Below, piece after piece: positions 8,403 through 18,498 of a stretch of 52,981 nucleotides of DNA (the stretch's first letter is position 1; the number at the start of each line of letters is the position of its first letter). Under the pieces are notes generated by a model. That model had not been told where the DNA came from. It did not search any database and saw only the letters and a list, made by a program, of their open reading frames with translations. The translations under genes and the position numbers were made by a program. Location of the stretch: contig JAEZFL010000131.1 in the NCBI GenBank assembly GCA_023417515.1, positions 1 through 52,981 of the forward strand, given 5' to 3'. The stretch is from Pseudomonadota bacterium. GTDB taxonomy: Bacteria; Pseudomonadota; Alphaproteobacteria; Sphingomonadales; Sphingomonadaceae.

Positions 8403-9437
8403 TTAGCCCGAGCGGCGTTCCAGCGCGTGGGCGGCCTCGTCGACGAGCTGCGTCAGGATCTCGGCGATGCTCTGCTCGGACTTGACCATTCCGACCGACT
8501 GGCCGGCCATGACCGAGCCGGTCTCGACGTCGCCGTCGATCACGGCGCGCTTGAGGGCGCCGGCCCAATAATGCTCGATCTGGAGCTGGGCCTCGCTCAT
8601 CTCGACCTTTTCCTCATCGAGCAGTTGGGCGACCTCGCGCTGCTTGGCGGCGAAGCTCTCCATCTCGCGGTTCCTGAGCGCTCGGACCGGGATGACCGGG
8701 AGGCGCGGGTCGATCTGAACCGAGGTGATCGCGTCGCGGGCCGAGGCGCGGATGAACGCCTTCTTGAAATTGGGGTGGGCGATGCATTCGTGGCTGCACA
8801 CGAAGCGGGTGCCGAGCTGGCAGCCGGCCGCGCCCATCTCCAGATAGCCGGCGAGCAGGCCGCCATGGCCGATCCCGCCGGCGACGAAGATCGGCACTTC
8901 GGCGGCGAGTGACGGAAGGATCTCCTGGGCGAGCACGGAGGTCGAGACCGGGCCGATATGGCCGCCCGCCTCCATGCCCTCGATGACGAGGGCGTCCACC
9001 CCGGAGCGGATCAGCTTCTTGGCGAGGCTCAAGGCGGGCGCGAAGCAGATCAGCCTGGCGCCGCTGCCCTTGATCCGGTCGATCGCACCGGGCGGCGGCA
9101 GCCCGCCTGCGAGGACGACATGGCCGACATGATGCCTGGCGCAGACGTCGATCAGCTCGTTGAGCATCGGGTGCATGGTGATGAGGTTGACGCCGAACGG
9201 CTTCGACGTGCGCTTCCTGGTCTCGGCGATCTCGGTGTCGAGCAGGTCGGGGGTCATCGCGCCGCAGGCGATCACCCCGAACGCGCCGGCGTTGGACAGG
9301 GCCGACACCAGGTTGCGCTCCGAGATCCAGCTCATCGCGCCGCCCATGATCGCGACCTCGCAGCCGAGGAAGTCGGCGCCGCGCTGCATCAGGCGCTTGA
9401 GGCGGTCGTGGCCGACGCTGTCCGGCGTGAAGTTCAT
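8403..9437 (-). CDS. NMO/2-nitropropane dioxygenase-like flavin oxidoreductase
   Basis: FMN-dependent TIM-barrel oxidoreductase of the nitronate monooxygenase superfamily, 344 residues. Typical features are IMGGAMSWISERNLVSALSN near the N-terminus, IEGMEAGGHIGP with the conserved His, and phosphate-binding glycines in PIFVAGGIGHGG and MGAAGCQLGTRFV. It starts with ATG at 9437 and overlaps the lysC stop by four bases, so it is translated with lysC. The true substrate is unknown; many members are annotated as nitronate monooxygenase without proof. Confidence 0.82.
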   Translation of the reverse strand: MNFTPDSVGHDRLKRLMQRGADFLGCEVAIMGGAMSWISERNLVSALSNAGAFGVIACGAMTPDLLDTEIAETRKRTSKPFGVNLITMHPMLNELIDVCARHHVGHVVLAGGLPPPGAIDRIKGSGARLICFAPALSLAKKLIRSGVDALVIEGMEAGGHIGPVSTSVLAQEILPSLAAEVPIFVAGGIGHGGLLAGYLEMGAAGCQLGTRFVCSHECIAHPNFKKAFIRASARDAITSVQIDPRLPVIPVRALRNREMESFAAKQREVAQLLDEEKVEMSEAQLQIEHYWAGALKRAVIDGDVETGSVMAGQSVGMVKSEQSIAEILTQLVDEAAHALERRSG

Positions 9438-10672
9438 TCGGGATCCTCCGAGTCGAGGCCGTAGGCGGTGTGGAGGACGCGGACGGCGAGCTCGGTATAT
9501 TCCTCGGGCAGGAGCACCGAGACCTTGATCTCGCTGGTGGTGATGGCGAGGATGTTGATGCCGCGCTCGGCCAGGGTCTGGAACATCCGGGCGGCGATTC
9601 CGGCATTGGAGCGCATGCCCACGCCCACCGCGCTGACCTTCACCACCTCGGTGTTGGTGACGACCTCGTCGAAGCCGACCGCGGCCTTGACCTTCTCGAG
9701 CTCGGCGACGCTGTGGGCGAGCGAGGCACGCGGCACGGTGAAGGTGAGGACGCTCTCCTCGCCGCGGCGCGGGACGCTCTGGACGATCATGTCGACGTTG
9801 ATGTTGGCGGCGGCGAGGGGCGCGAAGACGTTGGCGACCGTGCCCGGGGAGTCCGGAAGGCCGGTGAGGGTGACCATCGCCTCGTTCTTCTCATGGGCGA
9901 TGCCGGTGATGACGTTGCGTTCCATATTGCATTCCTCAAGGGCGTCGTCGCTCACGATCCGGGTTCCGGGGCGGTCCTCGTAGGAGGACAGGACCTGGAG
10001 CGGCATCCCGTAGCGCATGGCGAGGCCGACCGAGCGCGTCTGCAGCACCTTGGCGCCGACCGAGGCGAGCTCGAGCATCTCCTCATACGTGACGACGTCG
10101 AGCTTGCGCGCCTTGGGCACGATTCGCGGGTCGGTGGTGTAGACTCCGTCGACGTCGGTATAGATGTCGCAGCGATCGGCCTTCATCGCCGCCGCAAGGG
10201 CAACCGCGGACGTATCGGATCCGCCGCGGCCGAGCGTGGCCAGCTCGCCCTCGGCCGTGACTCCCTGGAAGCCCGGAATGACCGCGATCCCGCCGCCGTC
10301 GAACACCCGTTCGAGGACGTTGACGTCGATGCCCTCGATCAGCGCGGCGGCGTGGCCGGAGGCCAGGATCGGCAGCTGCCAGCCCATATAGGAGCGGGCG
10401 TTGAGGCCCATGCCCTGGAGGGTGATGGCGAGGAGGCCGGAGGTGACCTGCTCGCCCGACGCCACGACCACGTCATATTCGCGCGGATCGTAGAGCGAGG
10501 CGGCCTCGCGGCAGAACTGGATCAGCCGGTCGGTCTCGCCGGCCATCGCGGAAACCACTACGGCGACCTGGTTGCCGCGCTCCGCCTCGCGGCGGACGAG
10601 CGAAGCGACATGGCGGATGCGCTCGATGCCCGCCATGGACGTTCCGCCGAATTTCATCACGATGCGGGCCAT
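9434..10672 (-). CDS. lysC: Aspartate kinase
   Basis: Phosphorylates aspartate, the first step towards lysine, threonine, methionine and diaminopimelate. The kinase domain starts with VMKFGGTSMAG and includes TLGRGGSDTSAVALA. Two ACT domains at about 265-400 (TGLPDSPGTVANVF, VGVGMRSNAGIAARMF) mark it as a feedback-regulated, single-function aspartokinase. It has 412 residues from the ATG at 10672. The next downstream gene overlaps by four bases. The diaminopimelate gene lysA lies upstream, separated by a toxin-antitoxin pair. Confidence 0.95.
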   Translation of the reverse strand: MARIVMKFGGTSMAGIERIRHVASLVRREAERGNQVAVVVSAMAGETDRLIQFCREAASLYDPREYDVVVASGEQVTSGLLAITLQGMGLNARSYMGWQLPILASGHAAALIEGIDVNVLERVFDGGGIAVIPGFQGVTAEGELATLGRGGSDTSAVALAAAMKADRCDIYTDVDGVYTTDPRIVPKARKLDVVTYEEMLELASVGAKVLQTRSVGLAMRYGMPLQVLSSYEDRPGTRIVSDDALEECNMERNVITGIAHEKNEAMVTLTGLPDSPGTVANVFAPLAAANINVDMIVQSVPRRGEESVLTFTVPRASLAHSVAELEKVKAAVGFDEVVTNTEVVKVSAVGVGMRSNAGIAARMFQTLAERGINILAITTSEIKVSVLLPEEYTELAVRVLHTAYGLDSEDPE

Positions 10673-10721
10673 TGAGCGGCGGCGATTAAGGAGCGGCGGG
10701 CGCGGGGACAAGGCGCGCGCG

Positions 10722-11120
10722 TCAGCGCACCAGGTGCTCGCGAAACCAGTCGGCCATTTCCGCTTCGTTCAGTTCGCCGGCGGCAAGAGCGGGCATGGCC
10801 TGAATCGCCTCGACGGGCTCGAAAATGAGCGCGTGATCGTTCAAGGCCAGGAACAGGCGCGCGAGCACCCAGGCGGTCCGCTTGTTGCCATCTGCAAACA
10901 GGTGATTTCGGGCAATGCCGAATGCATATGCGGCGGCCAATGCGGCGGGATCGCCTTCGCCATAGGACCAACGGTTCCTTGGTCGTGCGAGCGCAGATTC
11001 CAGCAGTCCGGCATCCCGTAGTCCGGCGCTGCCACCATGCTCCGCGAGTTGACGGTCATGGATCGCGAGCGCAACCGCCTTATCGAGCCATCGGGGTTCG
11101 ATAGGCGGCTCGGACGTCAC
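10722..11120 (-). CDS. doc: Doc-family toxin (Fic fold)
   Basis: Death-on-curing toxin of 132 residues with the Fic/Doc core motif HLFADGNKRTA (H73 to R81), matching HxFx(D/N)(A/G)NKR. Doc phosphorylates and inactivates elongation factor EF-Tu in the P1 system; the activity here is inferred from the intact motif. The gene follows the AbrB-type antitoxin gene by six bases. The pairing with an AbrB-fold antitoxin differs from the Phd-Doc pair of phage P1. The module sits between lysA and lysC. Confidence 0.92.
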   Translation of the reverse strand: MTSEPPIEPRWLDKAVALAIHDRQLAEHGGSAGLRDAGLLESALARPRNRWSYGEGDPAALAAAYAFGIARNHLFADGNKRTAWVLARLFLALNDHALIFEPVEAIQAMPALAAGELNEAEMADWFREHLVR

Positions 11121-11126
11121 GAGCGA

Positions 11127-11354
11127 TCACTTGGCAAGGACGCGGAGGATGTCGCGATCCTCACGCATGATCTTCTCGGCCAATTCCATCTTGGCCTCAA
11201 AGTCCGGATCAGCGGCCGTCAGCCGCACACCGTCCGGCGCGTCGGTGGCATAGATCGTATCGCCCGCGCTAACGCGTAGCCTGGACAGCATCTCTTTCGG
11301 CAGGACAACGCCAGCCGAATTGCCAATTTTCCTGATCTTGAGCTTCGCGTTCAT
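11127..11354 (-). CDS. AbrB/MazE-family antitoxin of the Doc pair
   Basis: A 75-residue antitoxin: a SpoVT/AbrB domain at residues 1-48 (LKIRKIGNSAGVVLPKEML) and a charged C-terminal helix (FEAKMELAEKIMREDRDIL) expected to neutralise Doc. The ATG at 11354 has no ribosome binding site: only four bases separate it from a 12-bp palindrome that also contains the predicted -10 box. Transcription is therefore predicted to begin at or next to the start codon, giving a leaderless mRNA. Repression through the palindrome is likely. Confidence 0.88.
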   Translation of the reverse strand: MNAKLKIRKIGNSAGVVLPKEMLSRLRVSAGDTIYATDAPDGVRLTAADPDFEAKMELAEKIMREDRDILRVLAK

Positions 11355-11358
11355 ACGA

Positions 11359-11370
11359 TTGTTATAACAA
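11359..11370. promoter_or_regulatory. Palindromic operator of the AbrB-Doc operon
   Basis: TTGTTATAACAA is a perfect 12-bp palindrome four bases upstream of the antitoxin start codon. It contains the predicted -10 box, so binding by the antitoxin would shut the promoter. Confidence 0.7.
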
Positions 11371-11389
11371 CAGAATGCTCTGATTTCAA
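11361..11389 (-). promoter_or_regulatory. Strong sigma-70 promoter of the AbrB-Doc operon
   Basis: On the minus strand, TTGAAA (11384-11389) and TATAAC (11361-11366) are separated by exactly 17 bases. A start site seven bases past the -10 falls on the A of the antitoxin ATG. The -35 box overlaps the lysA stop codon (11386-11388), so the promoter sits at the very end of lysA. Confidence 0.65.
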
Positions 11390-12660
11390 CCTGGGGTGCC
11401 CCCCAGCCAATCGGGGACGGTGTCGCGCTGGATCAAGGCCTCGAGCGGGAGGCGCTGGCGGACGATGGCCCAGCGGCCGCCGTCGACGAGGACTTCGGGG
11501 GTGAGCGGGCGGCTGTTGTAGGTGCTCGACATGGCCGCGGCATAGGCGCCGGCGGTTCGGAACAGGATGAGGTCGCCTTCGCGGACCTCGTCCATGTCGC
11601 GGGCGGTGGCGAAGGTGTCGCCGGTCTCGCAGACCGGGCCGACGACGTTGGCGACGCAGCGGCGGCCGGTCGGCTGGACGGCCTCGATCGCGTGCCAGGC
11701 GTCGTAGAGCGCCGGCCGCATCAGATCGTTCATCGCTGCGTCGACGATGACGAAGGGGTGGTTCGCGCCGGGCTTCACGCGGATGACCCGGGTGAGCAGG
11801 ATCCCGGCATTGCCGGTGATCAGCCGGCCAGGCTCGAAGACCAGGCGGGTGCCCCAGCCGCGGGTCACCCGGGCGACCATCTCGCCATAATCATAAGGGC
11901 TGGGCGGCGGCGGGAGGTCCGGATCATAGGGTACTCCGAGGCCTCCGCCGAGGTCCGCCACCCTTATGTCGCAGCCGGCGGCGCGGAGGTCGCGGACGAG
12001 TTCGCCGATCTTGGCGAAGGCGCTTTCGAGCGGCGCGAGGCTGGTGAGTTGGCTGCCGATATGGACGGCGACGCCCTGCAACCGAAGGCCGGGGAGGCGG
12101 CTGGCATGGGCATAGGCGTCGAGGGCGTCGGGGAGGGCGACTCCGAACTTGTTGTCCGCGGCGCCGGTGGTGATCTTGGCGTGGGTGCCGGCCTCGACGT
12201 CCGGGTTGATCCGGAAGCCGGCGGGCGCCTCGATGCCCAGCGACTGGGCGACGCGCGACAGGGTCTCGGCCTCGGCGACGCTCTCGATGTTGAACTGGAA
12301 CAGGCCGCCCTTCAGCGCCAGCGCCATTTCTTCTTCGGTCTTGCCGACGCCGGCGAAGACGATCTTGTTGGGGTCCATGCCGGCATGGCGGGCGCGGCGA
12401 TACTCGCCGCCGGAGACGACGTCGGCGCCGAGGCCTTCCCGCGCCAGCGTCGCGAGCACGGCGGCATTGGGATTGGCCTTGACCGCATAAGCGACGATCG
12501 GCTCGTCGAGCCCGGCCAGCGCCTCGCGCATCACCGCTGCGTGGCGGCGAAGGGTGGCGGTCGAATAGACATAGACCGGCGTTCCGACTGCCTCGGCGAG
12601 CGCGGGCAGCGGCACGTCCTCGCAATGGGCGATTCCGTGCCTCAGGTTGAAATGGTCCAT
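11386..12660 (-). CDS. lysA: Diaminopimelate decarboxylase
   Basis: PLP enzyme that converts meso-diaminopimelate to lysine, the last step of lysine synthesis. The PLP lysine is K61 in VAYAVKANPN. The barrel shows VSGGEYRRA, VAVHIGSQL and VADLGGGLGVPY, and the C-terminal domain has VGPVCETGDTFA and GAYAAAMSSTYNSRP. It has 424 residues, normal for LysA. I start at the ATG at 12660 where the family fold begins. A 116-base region made mostly of a palindromic repeat separates it from divergent ubiG. Its stop codon overlaps the -35 box of the downstream toxin-antitoxin operon. Confidence 0.95.
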   Translation of the reverse strand: MDHFNLRHGIAHCEDVPLPALAEAVGTPVYVYSTATLRRHAAVMREALAGLDEPIVAYAVKANPNAAVLATLAREGLGADVVSGGEYRRARHAGMDPNKIVFAGVGKTEEEMALALKGGLFQFNIESVAEAETLSRVAQSLGIEAPAGFRINPDVEAGTHAKITTGAADNKFGVALPDALDAYAHASRLPGLRLQGVAVHIGSQLTSLAPLESAFAKIGELVRDLRAAGCDIRVADLGGGLGVPYDPDLPPPPSPYDYGEMVARVTRGWGTRLVFEPGRLITGNAGILLTRVIRVKPGANHPFVIVDAAMNDLMRPALYDAWHAIEAVQPTGRRCVANVVGPVCETGDTFATARDMDEVREGDLILFRTAGAYAAAMSSTYNSRPLTPEVLVDGGRWAIVRQRLPLEALIQRDTVPDWLGGTPG

Positions 12661-12690
12661 GGCGATTCCGGCCTGTGCTCGCACCTCCGC

Positions 12691-12773
12691 CGTCATCCCA
12701 GCGAAAGCTGGGATCTCTTTTCCTTTGGCGATGACAGGTGCAAGGAGATTCCAGCTTTCGCTGGAATGACGGG
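12691..12773. repeat. Two-armed palindromic repeat (REP/BIME-like), family B
   Basis: The left arm CCCAGCGAAAGCTGGG and right arm CCAGCTTTCGCTGG are each hairpins, and the two ends are also inverted copies of each other (CGTCA at the left, TGACG at the right). It fills most of the space between divergent lysA and ubiG. Confidence 0.8.
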
Positions 12774-12776
12774 ATT

Positions 12777-13493
12777 ATGGCCTCAACGATCGATCCGAAA
12801 GAAGCGGAGCATTTCGGCAAGCTCGCCGCCGACTGGTGGGACCCGAAGGGCTCGTCGGCGATGCTCCACAAGCTCAATCCGGTGCGGCTCAAATATCTGC
12901 GCGAGCAGATCGACCATCATTTCGGAACGGACGAGCATGACCGGCGGCCGCTCGCGGGGCGGCGGGTGGCGGACGTCGGCTGCGGCGCGGGGCTGCTCGC
13001 CGAGCCGCTCGCCCGGTTGGGCGGCCAAGTCACCGCGGTCGACGCCGCCGAGGAGAATATCGCGGCGGCGCGCGCCCATGCCCAGGGGCAGGGGCTGGAG
13101 ATCGACTATCGGGTCGGCGGGGTCGAGGCGCTGGACGGGCCTTATGCGCTGATCACCTCGATGGAGGTGGTCGAGCATGTCGCCGACGTGCCGGCCTTCC
13201 TCGCCGGCCTCGCCGGGGCGCTCGCGCCGGACGGGCTGCTGGTCATGTCGACGCCCAACCGGACGAACATGTCGCGGCTGCTGCTGGTCGGGGCCGCCGA
13301 GGCGCTCGGGCGAATCCCCAAGGGCACCCATGACTGGGACCGCTTCCTGACTCCGGAGGAGCTGACCGCGGCCTTGGCGGTGGCGGGCCTGGAAGTCACA
13401 GACACGTGCGGCCTTGCGTGGAACCCGCTGCGCGGTCTCCATCTCGGGCACGACATGAGCCTCAATTACCTGGTGACGGCGCGGAAGGCTTAG
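12777..13493 (+). CDS. ubiG: UbiG, ubiquinone biosynthesis 3-O-methyltransferase
   Basis: SAM-dependent methyltransferase for both O-methylation steps of ubiquinone synthesis. The Rossmann core shows motif I in VADVGCGAGLLAEPLA, an acidic residue at the end of strand 2 (VTAVDAAEENI), and SMEVVEHVADVPAFL. The family opening TIDPKEAEHFGKLAADWWDP is present, supporting the ATG at 12777. The frame is open upstream for 13 more codons, but these are repeat sequence. 238 residues is normal. The untranslated leader is supplied almost entirely by the palindromic repeat. Confidence 0.93.
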   Translation: MASTIDPKEAEHFGKLAADWWDPKGSSAMLHKLNPVRLKYLREQIDHHFGTDEHDRRPLAGRRVADVGCGAGLLAEPLARLGGQVTAVDAAEENIAAARAHAQGQGLEIDYRVGGVEALDGPYALITSMEVVEHVADVPAFLAGLAGALAPDGLLVMSTPNRTNMSRLLLVGAAEALGRIPKGTHDWDRFLTPEELTAALAVAGLEVTDTCGLAWNPLRGLHLGHDMSLNYLVTARKA

Positions 13494-13494
13494 C

Positions 13495-13520
13495 CCCTCT
13501 CCCCGTGGGGAGAGGGTTAT
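13495..13520. terminator. Bidirectional terminator between ubiG and the M20 peptidase gene
   Basis: CCCTCTCCCC (13495-13504) pairs with GGGGAGAGGG (13507-13516), followed by TTAT. It lies between two convergent genes and can serve both. Confidence 0.75.
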
Positions 13521-13521
13521 T

Positions 13522-14820
13522 TTATCGTCTCGACAGCCTCATCATCAGCAGGGCCGTTCGGATGGCCTGGCGGGGGAGGCTGGTGAGGTCGACCCATTCG
13601 CCGTCCGCATGGGCGCCGCCGCCGGCCATTCCGAGGCCGGCGAGCGTGTCGACGTCGGCGGCGACGAAGGCGCTGTCGGCGGCGCCGCGGCGGGCGGGGT
13701 CATATTCGGGCATTTCGGGATAGCCGAGCAGGCGGTTGACCTCGTTGAGGCGGGCGAGGAGGCGGCGGTTGCCTTCGGTCGGCGGCATCGGCGGATAGCC
13801 GTCCTCGGCGAAGACCAATTCGGCCGAGGTCTGCGGCAAATGCCGGGCCACGATCGCCTGCATGGCGGAGCGGATGCGCCGGTCCTGATCGGGCGTCAGG
13901 CTGCGCAGGTCGCCGCGGGCGATGGCGGTCTCGGCGATGATGTTGGTCTTGCCGGAAGCGGTGACGCTGAGGCCCTGGGCGTCGATCTGGGCCGGCGTGC
14001 CGCCGCCGATCACGCCGACATTGTAGGTGAGGTTCGGCTCGGGCAGCTCGCGCCGGAAAGAGTCGAGGATGCGCGCCATCTCGTAGATCGCGCCATAGCC
14101 CTGGCCCCCGCCGAAGATGCCGCTCGAATGGCCGGTGCGGCCGCGCGTGGTCAGGGTCCAGCTCGACGAGCTTCGGCGGGCGACGGTGCCGGCGTCCTGG
14201 CCGTTCTCGCGCGCAAGATTTTCGAACTCGAGCGCGTAATTCGCCTCGCGGCCGGCGGCGACGAGGTCGCGGCGGGCGATTGCGAGCGGCGATCCGGGCC
14301 GCTCCTCGTCGCCGGTCAGGACGACGGTGACGTCCATGCGGCGAAGCTGGCCGGTCGCGTGGAGCGCTCGAAGGGCGGCGACGATGACCGCGATCCCGCC
14401 CTTGTCGTCGCCGATGCCGGGTCCGGTGGCGCGGTCGCCCTGCCGCTCGAAGCGCTGGAACGGGCTCGACGGCTCGAACACCGTGTCGAGATGGCCGATC
14501 AGCAGGATGTGCCGGCTCGCCCCGCGGGTGAGGTTGCGGTGGGTGGCGATCAGGTGGCCGGCGCGGCCGGTCTCGGCCATGTCGACCCAGCGCACCTCCA
14601 TGCCGAGCGCCTCGAATTCCGGGCGCAGCATGTCGGCGACGGCGCGCACGCCGGGCAGGTTCAGCGTGCCGCTATTCTGGTTCACCATCCGCTCGAGCAG
14701 GACGACGTGGCGGTCGGTTTCGCGTTCGACCGCCGCGACGACCCTCCGGTCGGGATCGGTCAGCTGCGCCTGCGCGGCGGCGGGGAAGAGCAGAAACGCG
14801 ACGACCAGCAGCAATCTCAT
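13522..14820 (-). CDS. Secreted M20-family metallopeptidase (glutamate carboxypeptidase-like)
   Basis: Exported zinc peptidase of the M20/CPG2 group, 432 residues. The first 18 residues are a signal peptide (LLLVVAFLLFPAAAQA). Expected metal and catalytic residues are present: His and Asp in IGHLDTVF, the bridging Asp in GIGDDKGG, the catalytic Glu in TGDEERPGS, and a C-terminal His in GGGAHADGEW. The dimerisation insert begins near TGHSSGIFGGG. Such enzymes remove C-terminal residues or hydrolyse small peptides in the periplasm. The start of this gene overlaps the end of the mipA-like gene (ATGA), so they are co-transcribed. Confidence 0.88.
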   Translation of the reverse strand: MRLLLVVAFLLFPAAAQAQLTDPDRRVVAAVERETDRHVVLLERMVNQNSGTLNLPGVRAVADMLRPEFEALGMEVRWVDMAETGRAGHLIATHRNLTRGASRHILLIGHLDTVFEPSSPFQRFERQGDRATGPGIGDDKGGIAVIVAALRALHATGQLRRMDVTVVLTGDEERPGSPLAIARRDLVAAGREANYALEFENLARENGQDAGTVARRSSSSWTLTTRGRTGHSSGIFGGGQGYGAIYEMARILDSFRRELPEPNLTYNVGVIGGGTPAQIDAQGLSVTASGKTNIIAETAIARGDLRSLTPDQDRRIRSAMQAIVARHLPQTSAELVFAEDGYPPMPPTEGNRRLLARLNEVNRLLGYPEMPEYDPARRGAADSAFVAADVDTLAGLGMAGGGAHADGEWVDLTSLPRQAIRTALLMMRLSRR

Positions 14821-15617
14821 CGGAACGCGTCGCCCAGGCTGAACGAGATGAACAGCGCAACGCCGGCGGAGAACTGGTCGCGCGAGCCGAAGGTCCGCAC
14901 GATCGGAGAATCGGCCGCGTCGCCGACGAGGCGGTCGTAGCCGGCATAGCCGTAGAAGCCGAAGCTTCGGCTGATCTGGTGGGTGATCCCGGCGACCGCG
15001 CCGACGGCCCGGATGCCGCCGTCGGGATCGTAGACGGGGAGGCCGGTGGCGAGGGCGACGGCGGGGGTCACCCCGAAATAGGCCTGGGCATAATCGTCGT
15101 CGTTGAGGCGAAGGCGCGGGCCGATGGTGAACAAGGTGTCGTTGCCGCCGCGCAGGGCGAAGTCGGCCGCGACGGTTCCGACCAGGCCTTCATGGCCGCC
15201 AAGGCCCTTCTGCCCTTCGAGGCGGAGACGGAAATTGGGGCTGATGTTGAAGTTGACGAAGGCGCCTGCCTCGACGGTGAAGTCGACGTCGCCGACCGCG
15301 GCGCCGACATCGTCCTCGTCGCGCTCGCCCTGGAACTGGATGAGCGGGCCGAAGTCGACGACGCTGTCGCGTCCGAGCAGGCCGATGCCGATGCCGTCGT
15401 CGGGCGTTCGGAACGGGATGGGATCGCCCTCGCGGCGGACGAAGCCGGTGAACAGGGGGCCGAGACTATAGTCGTCCGCGCCGGGATATTGCGGGAGCAG
15501 TTGCCCGCCGGCGCCGACGCTGAGGATGCGCGGCGGCTCCTCGTCGTCCTGGGCGAGTGCGGGGGAAGCGGCGAGAGCGGAAGCGGCGGCGAGGCCGAGG
15601 GAGAAGGCGCGGATCAT
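14817..15617 (-). CDS. MipA/OmpV-family outer-membrane protein
   Basis: Outer-membrane beta-barrel of the MipA/OmpV family, 266 residues. A signal peptide (SLGLAAASALAASPALAQ) precedes a mature part with alternating polar and hydrophobic strands, such as VGAGGQLLPQYPGADDYSLGP near the start. It ends in an aromatic-rich strand and a terminal Arg. MipA was described as a scaffold for murein enzymes, but most members are uncharacterised. The stop overlaps the M20 peptidase start by four bases. Confidence 0.85.
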   Translation of the reverse strand: MIRAFSLGLAAASALAASPALAQDDEEPPRILSVGAGGQLLPQYPGADDYSLGPLFTGFVRREGDPIPFRTPDDGIGIGLLGRDSVVDFGPLIQFQGERDEDDVGAAVGDVDFTVEAGAFVNFNISPNFRLRLEGQKGLGGHEGLVGTVAADFALRGGNDTLFTIGPRLRLNDDDYAQAYFGVTPAVALATGLPVYDPDGGIRAVGAVAGITHQISRSFGFYGYAGYDRLVGDAADSPIVRTFGSRDQFSAGVALFISFSLGDAFR

Positions 15618-15637
15618 GAAGCCCCCTTCACGTTGAT

Positions 15638-15662
15638 CGTGACCCGCCGCGGCGGGATCACG
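15638..15662. terminator. Long GC-rich hairpin upstream of the mipA-like gene
   Basis: CGTGACCCGCC (15638-15648) pairs with GGCGGGATCACG (15651-15662) with one bulged A. It lies after the pcc operon and before the mipA-like gene, on the minus strand. It may end the nine-gene operon, but no T-run follows. Confidence 0.4.
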
Positions 15663-15755
15663 TCTCTTCTAGCGGAAGTGCTGAGGCCACAAAGAAAAAA
15701 GCGGGAGCGGGTTCCGCGCGCTCAAGAAATGACTAGGGTCAGTTGCCGCGAAAGC

Positions 15756-17764
<2,009 letters not shown>

Positions 17765-17765
<1 letters not shown>

Positions 17766-18013
17766 CAGTTTCCGGTCTTTTTCGAGCTTGGGAAGACGAT
17801 CAGCACGGTCAGAACGAGCATCGCGATCACGAACAGCGTGGTGGTGATATTCACGGTTGCATCCTGAACAGCGATACAATTCCCCCTGCCTTCAGGAGAT
17901 GCGGCAAAGCGGTCGCATAGCTGCATTGATTTGCGGGAAAGCTCCCAAAACGCCAGCGAGGCAGCAGCCATCGCCGCCAATCCGATCAGGCGCCTGATCT
18001 GGAGCGCCTTCAC
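17765..18013 (-). CDS. Small two-span membrane protein
   Basis: An 82-residue protein I do not recognise. Two hydrophobic segments are visible, at about 9-22 (GLAAMAAASLAFWEL) and 55-74 (TLFVIAMLVLTVLIVF). The loop between them contains two Cys residues. It starts with GTG directly after the stop of the LprI-like gene and its TGA overlaps the pccA ATG, so it is translationally coupled to both. The location suggests co-expression with the carboxylase, but a direct role is only a guess. Confidence 0.65.
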
Positions 18014-18400
18014 CTAACGGACTTCCAGAAGCCCGCGCAGCTGTTCGATGCGCTGGCGGGTGAGGGTGGCTCGGCAGCCCTCGTAGAGCATGGTCTCCAT
18101 GCTGCCGCCGCGCGCTTCATAGCCTTCGTAAGTGCACCAGCCATCACGGAAACTGAGCCACGCGCGCTGAGCCTCGCGCAGCGTCTGCTCGCCGCTCGGC
18201 CTATCGTCGAAGTCGGGGCCGAGCTCGCGGTCGGATTCGCGAGCGAGGGCCACCATCTGCGGCCACAGCTGGTTCAATTCGCGGTCGGCGGCCTGGAAGT
18301 CGAGATAGGCGCAGCGGTTCATCTCGGCCTGATATTGCGGGTCGGCGCAATTGGGCTCCTGGGCGCCGAGCAGGGCGGCGGCCACTGCGAAGATCAGCAT
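18014..18400 (-). CDS. LprI/DUF1311-family exported protein (first copy)
   Basis: A 128-residue exported protein of the lysozyme inhibitor LprI-like (DUF1311) family. After a short signal peptide (MLIFAVAAALLGAQ) come paired cysteines in NCADPQYQAEMNRCAYLDF and a C-terminal motif REAQRAWLSFRDGWCTYEG. The ATG at 18400 has a strong ribosome binding site (GGAGGGG). It begins 14 bases past the bioB stop codon. The family includes periplasmic lysozyme inhibitors, but most members are untested. A second family member lies in the same operon at 22825-23259. Confidence 0.78.
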   Translation of the reverse strand: MLIFAVAAALLGAQEPNCADPQYQAEMNRCAYLDFQAADRELNQLWPQMVALARESDRELGPDFDDRPSGEQTLREAQRAWLSFRDGWCTYEGYEARGGSMETMLYEGCRATLTRQRIEQLRGLLEVR

Positions 18401-18411
18401 CACCCCTCCTT

Positions 18412-18498
18412 CGTCATGCCGGACTTGATCCGGCATCCACCTGTTCTTGCTCCGCTTCCGTAAAGCAGGTGGACCCCGGATCAAGTCCGGGGTGACGG
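18412..18498. repeat. Two-armed palindromic repeat, family A; forms the bioB C-terminus
   Basis: The left arm is GCCGGACTTGATCCGGC and the right arm CCCCGGATCAAGTCCGGGG, with CGTCA and TGACGG at the ends. The bioB stop codon (18414-18416) lies inside the left arm, so the last 27 or so codons of bioB are repeat sequence. Confidence 0.85.
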
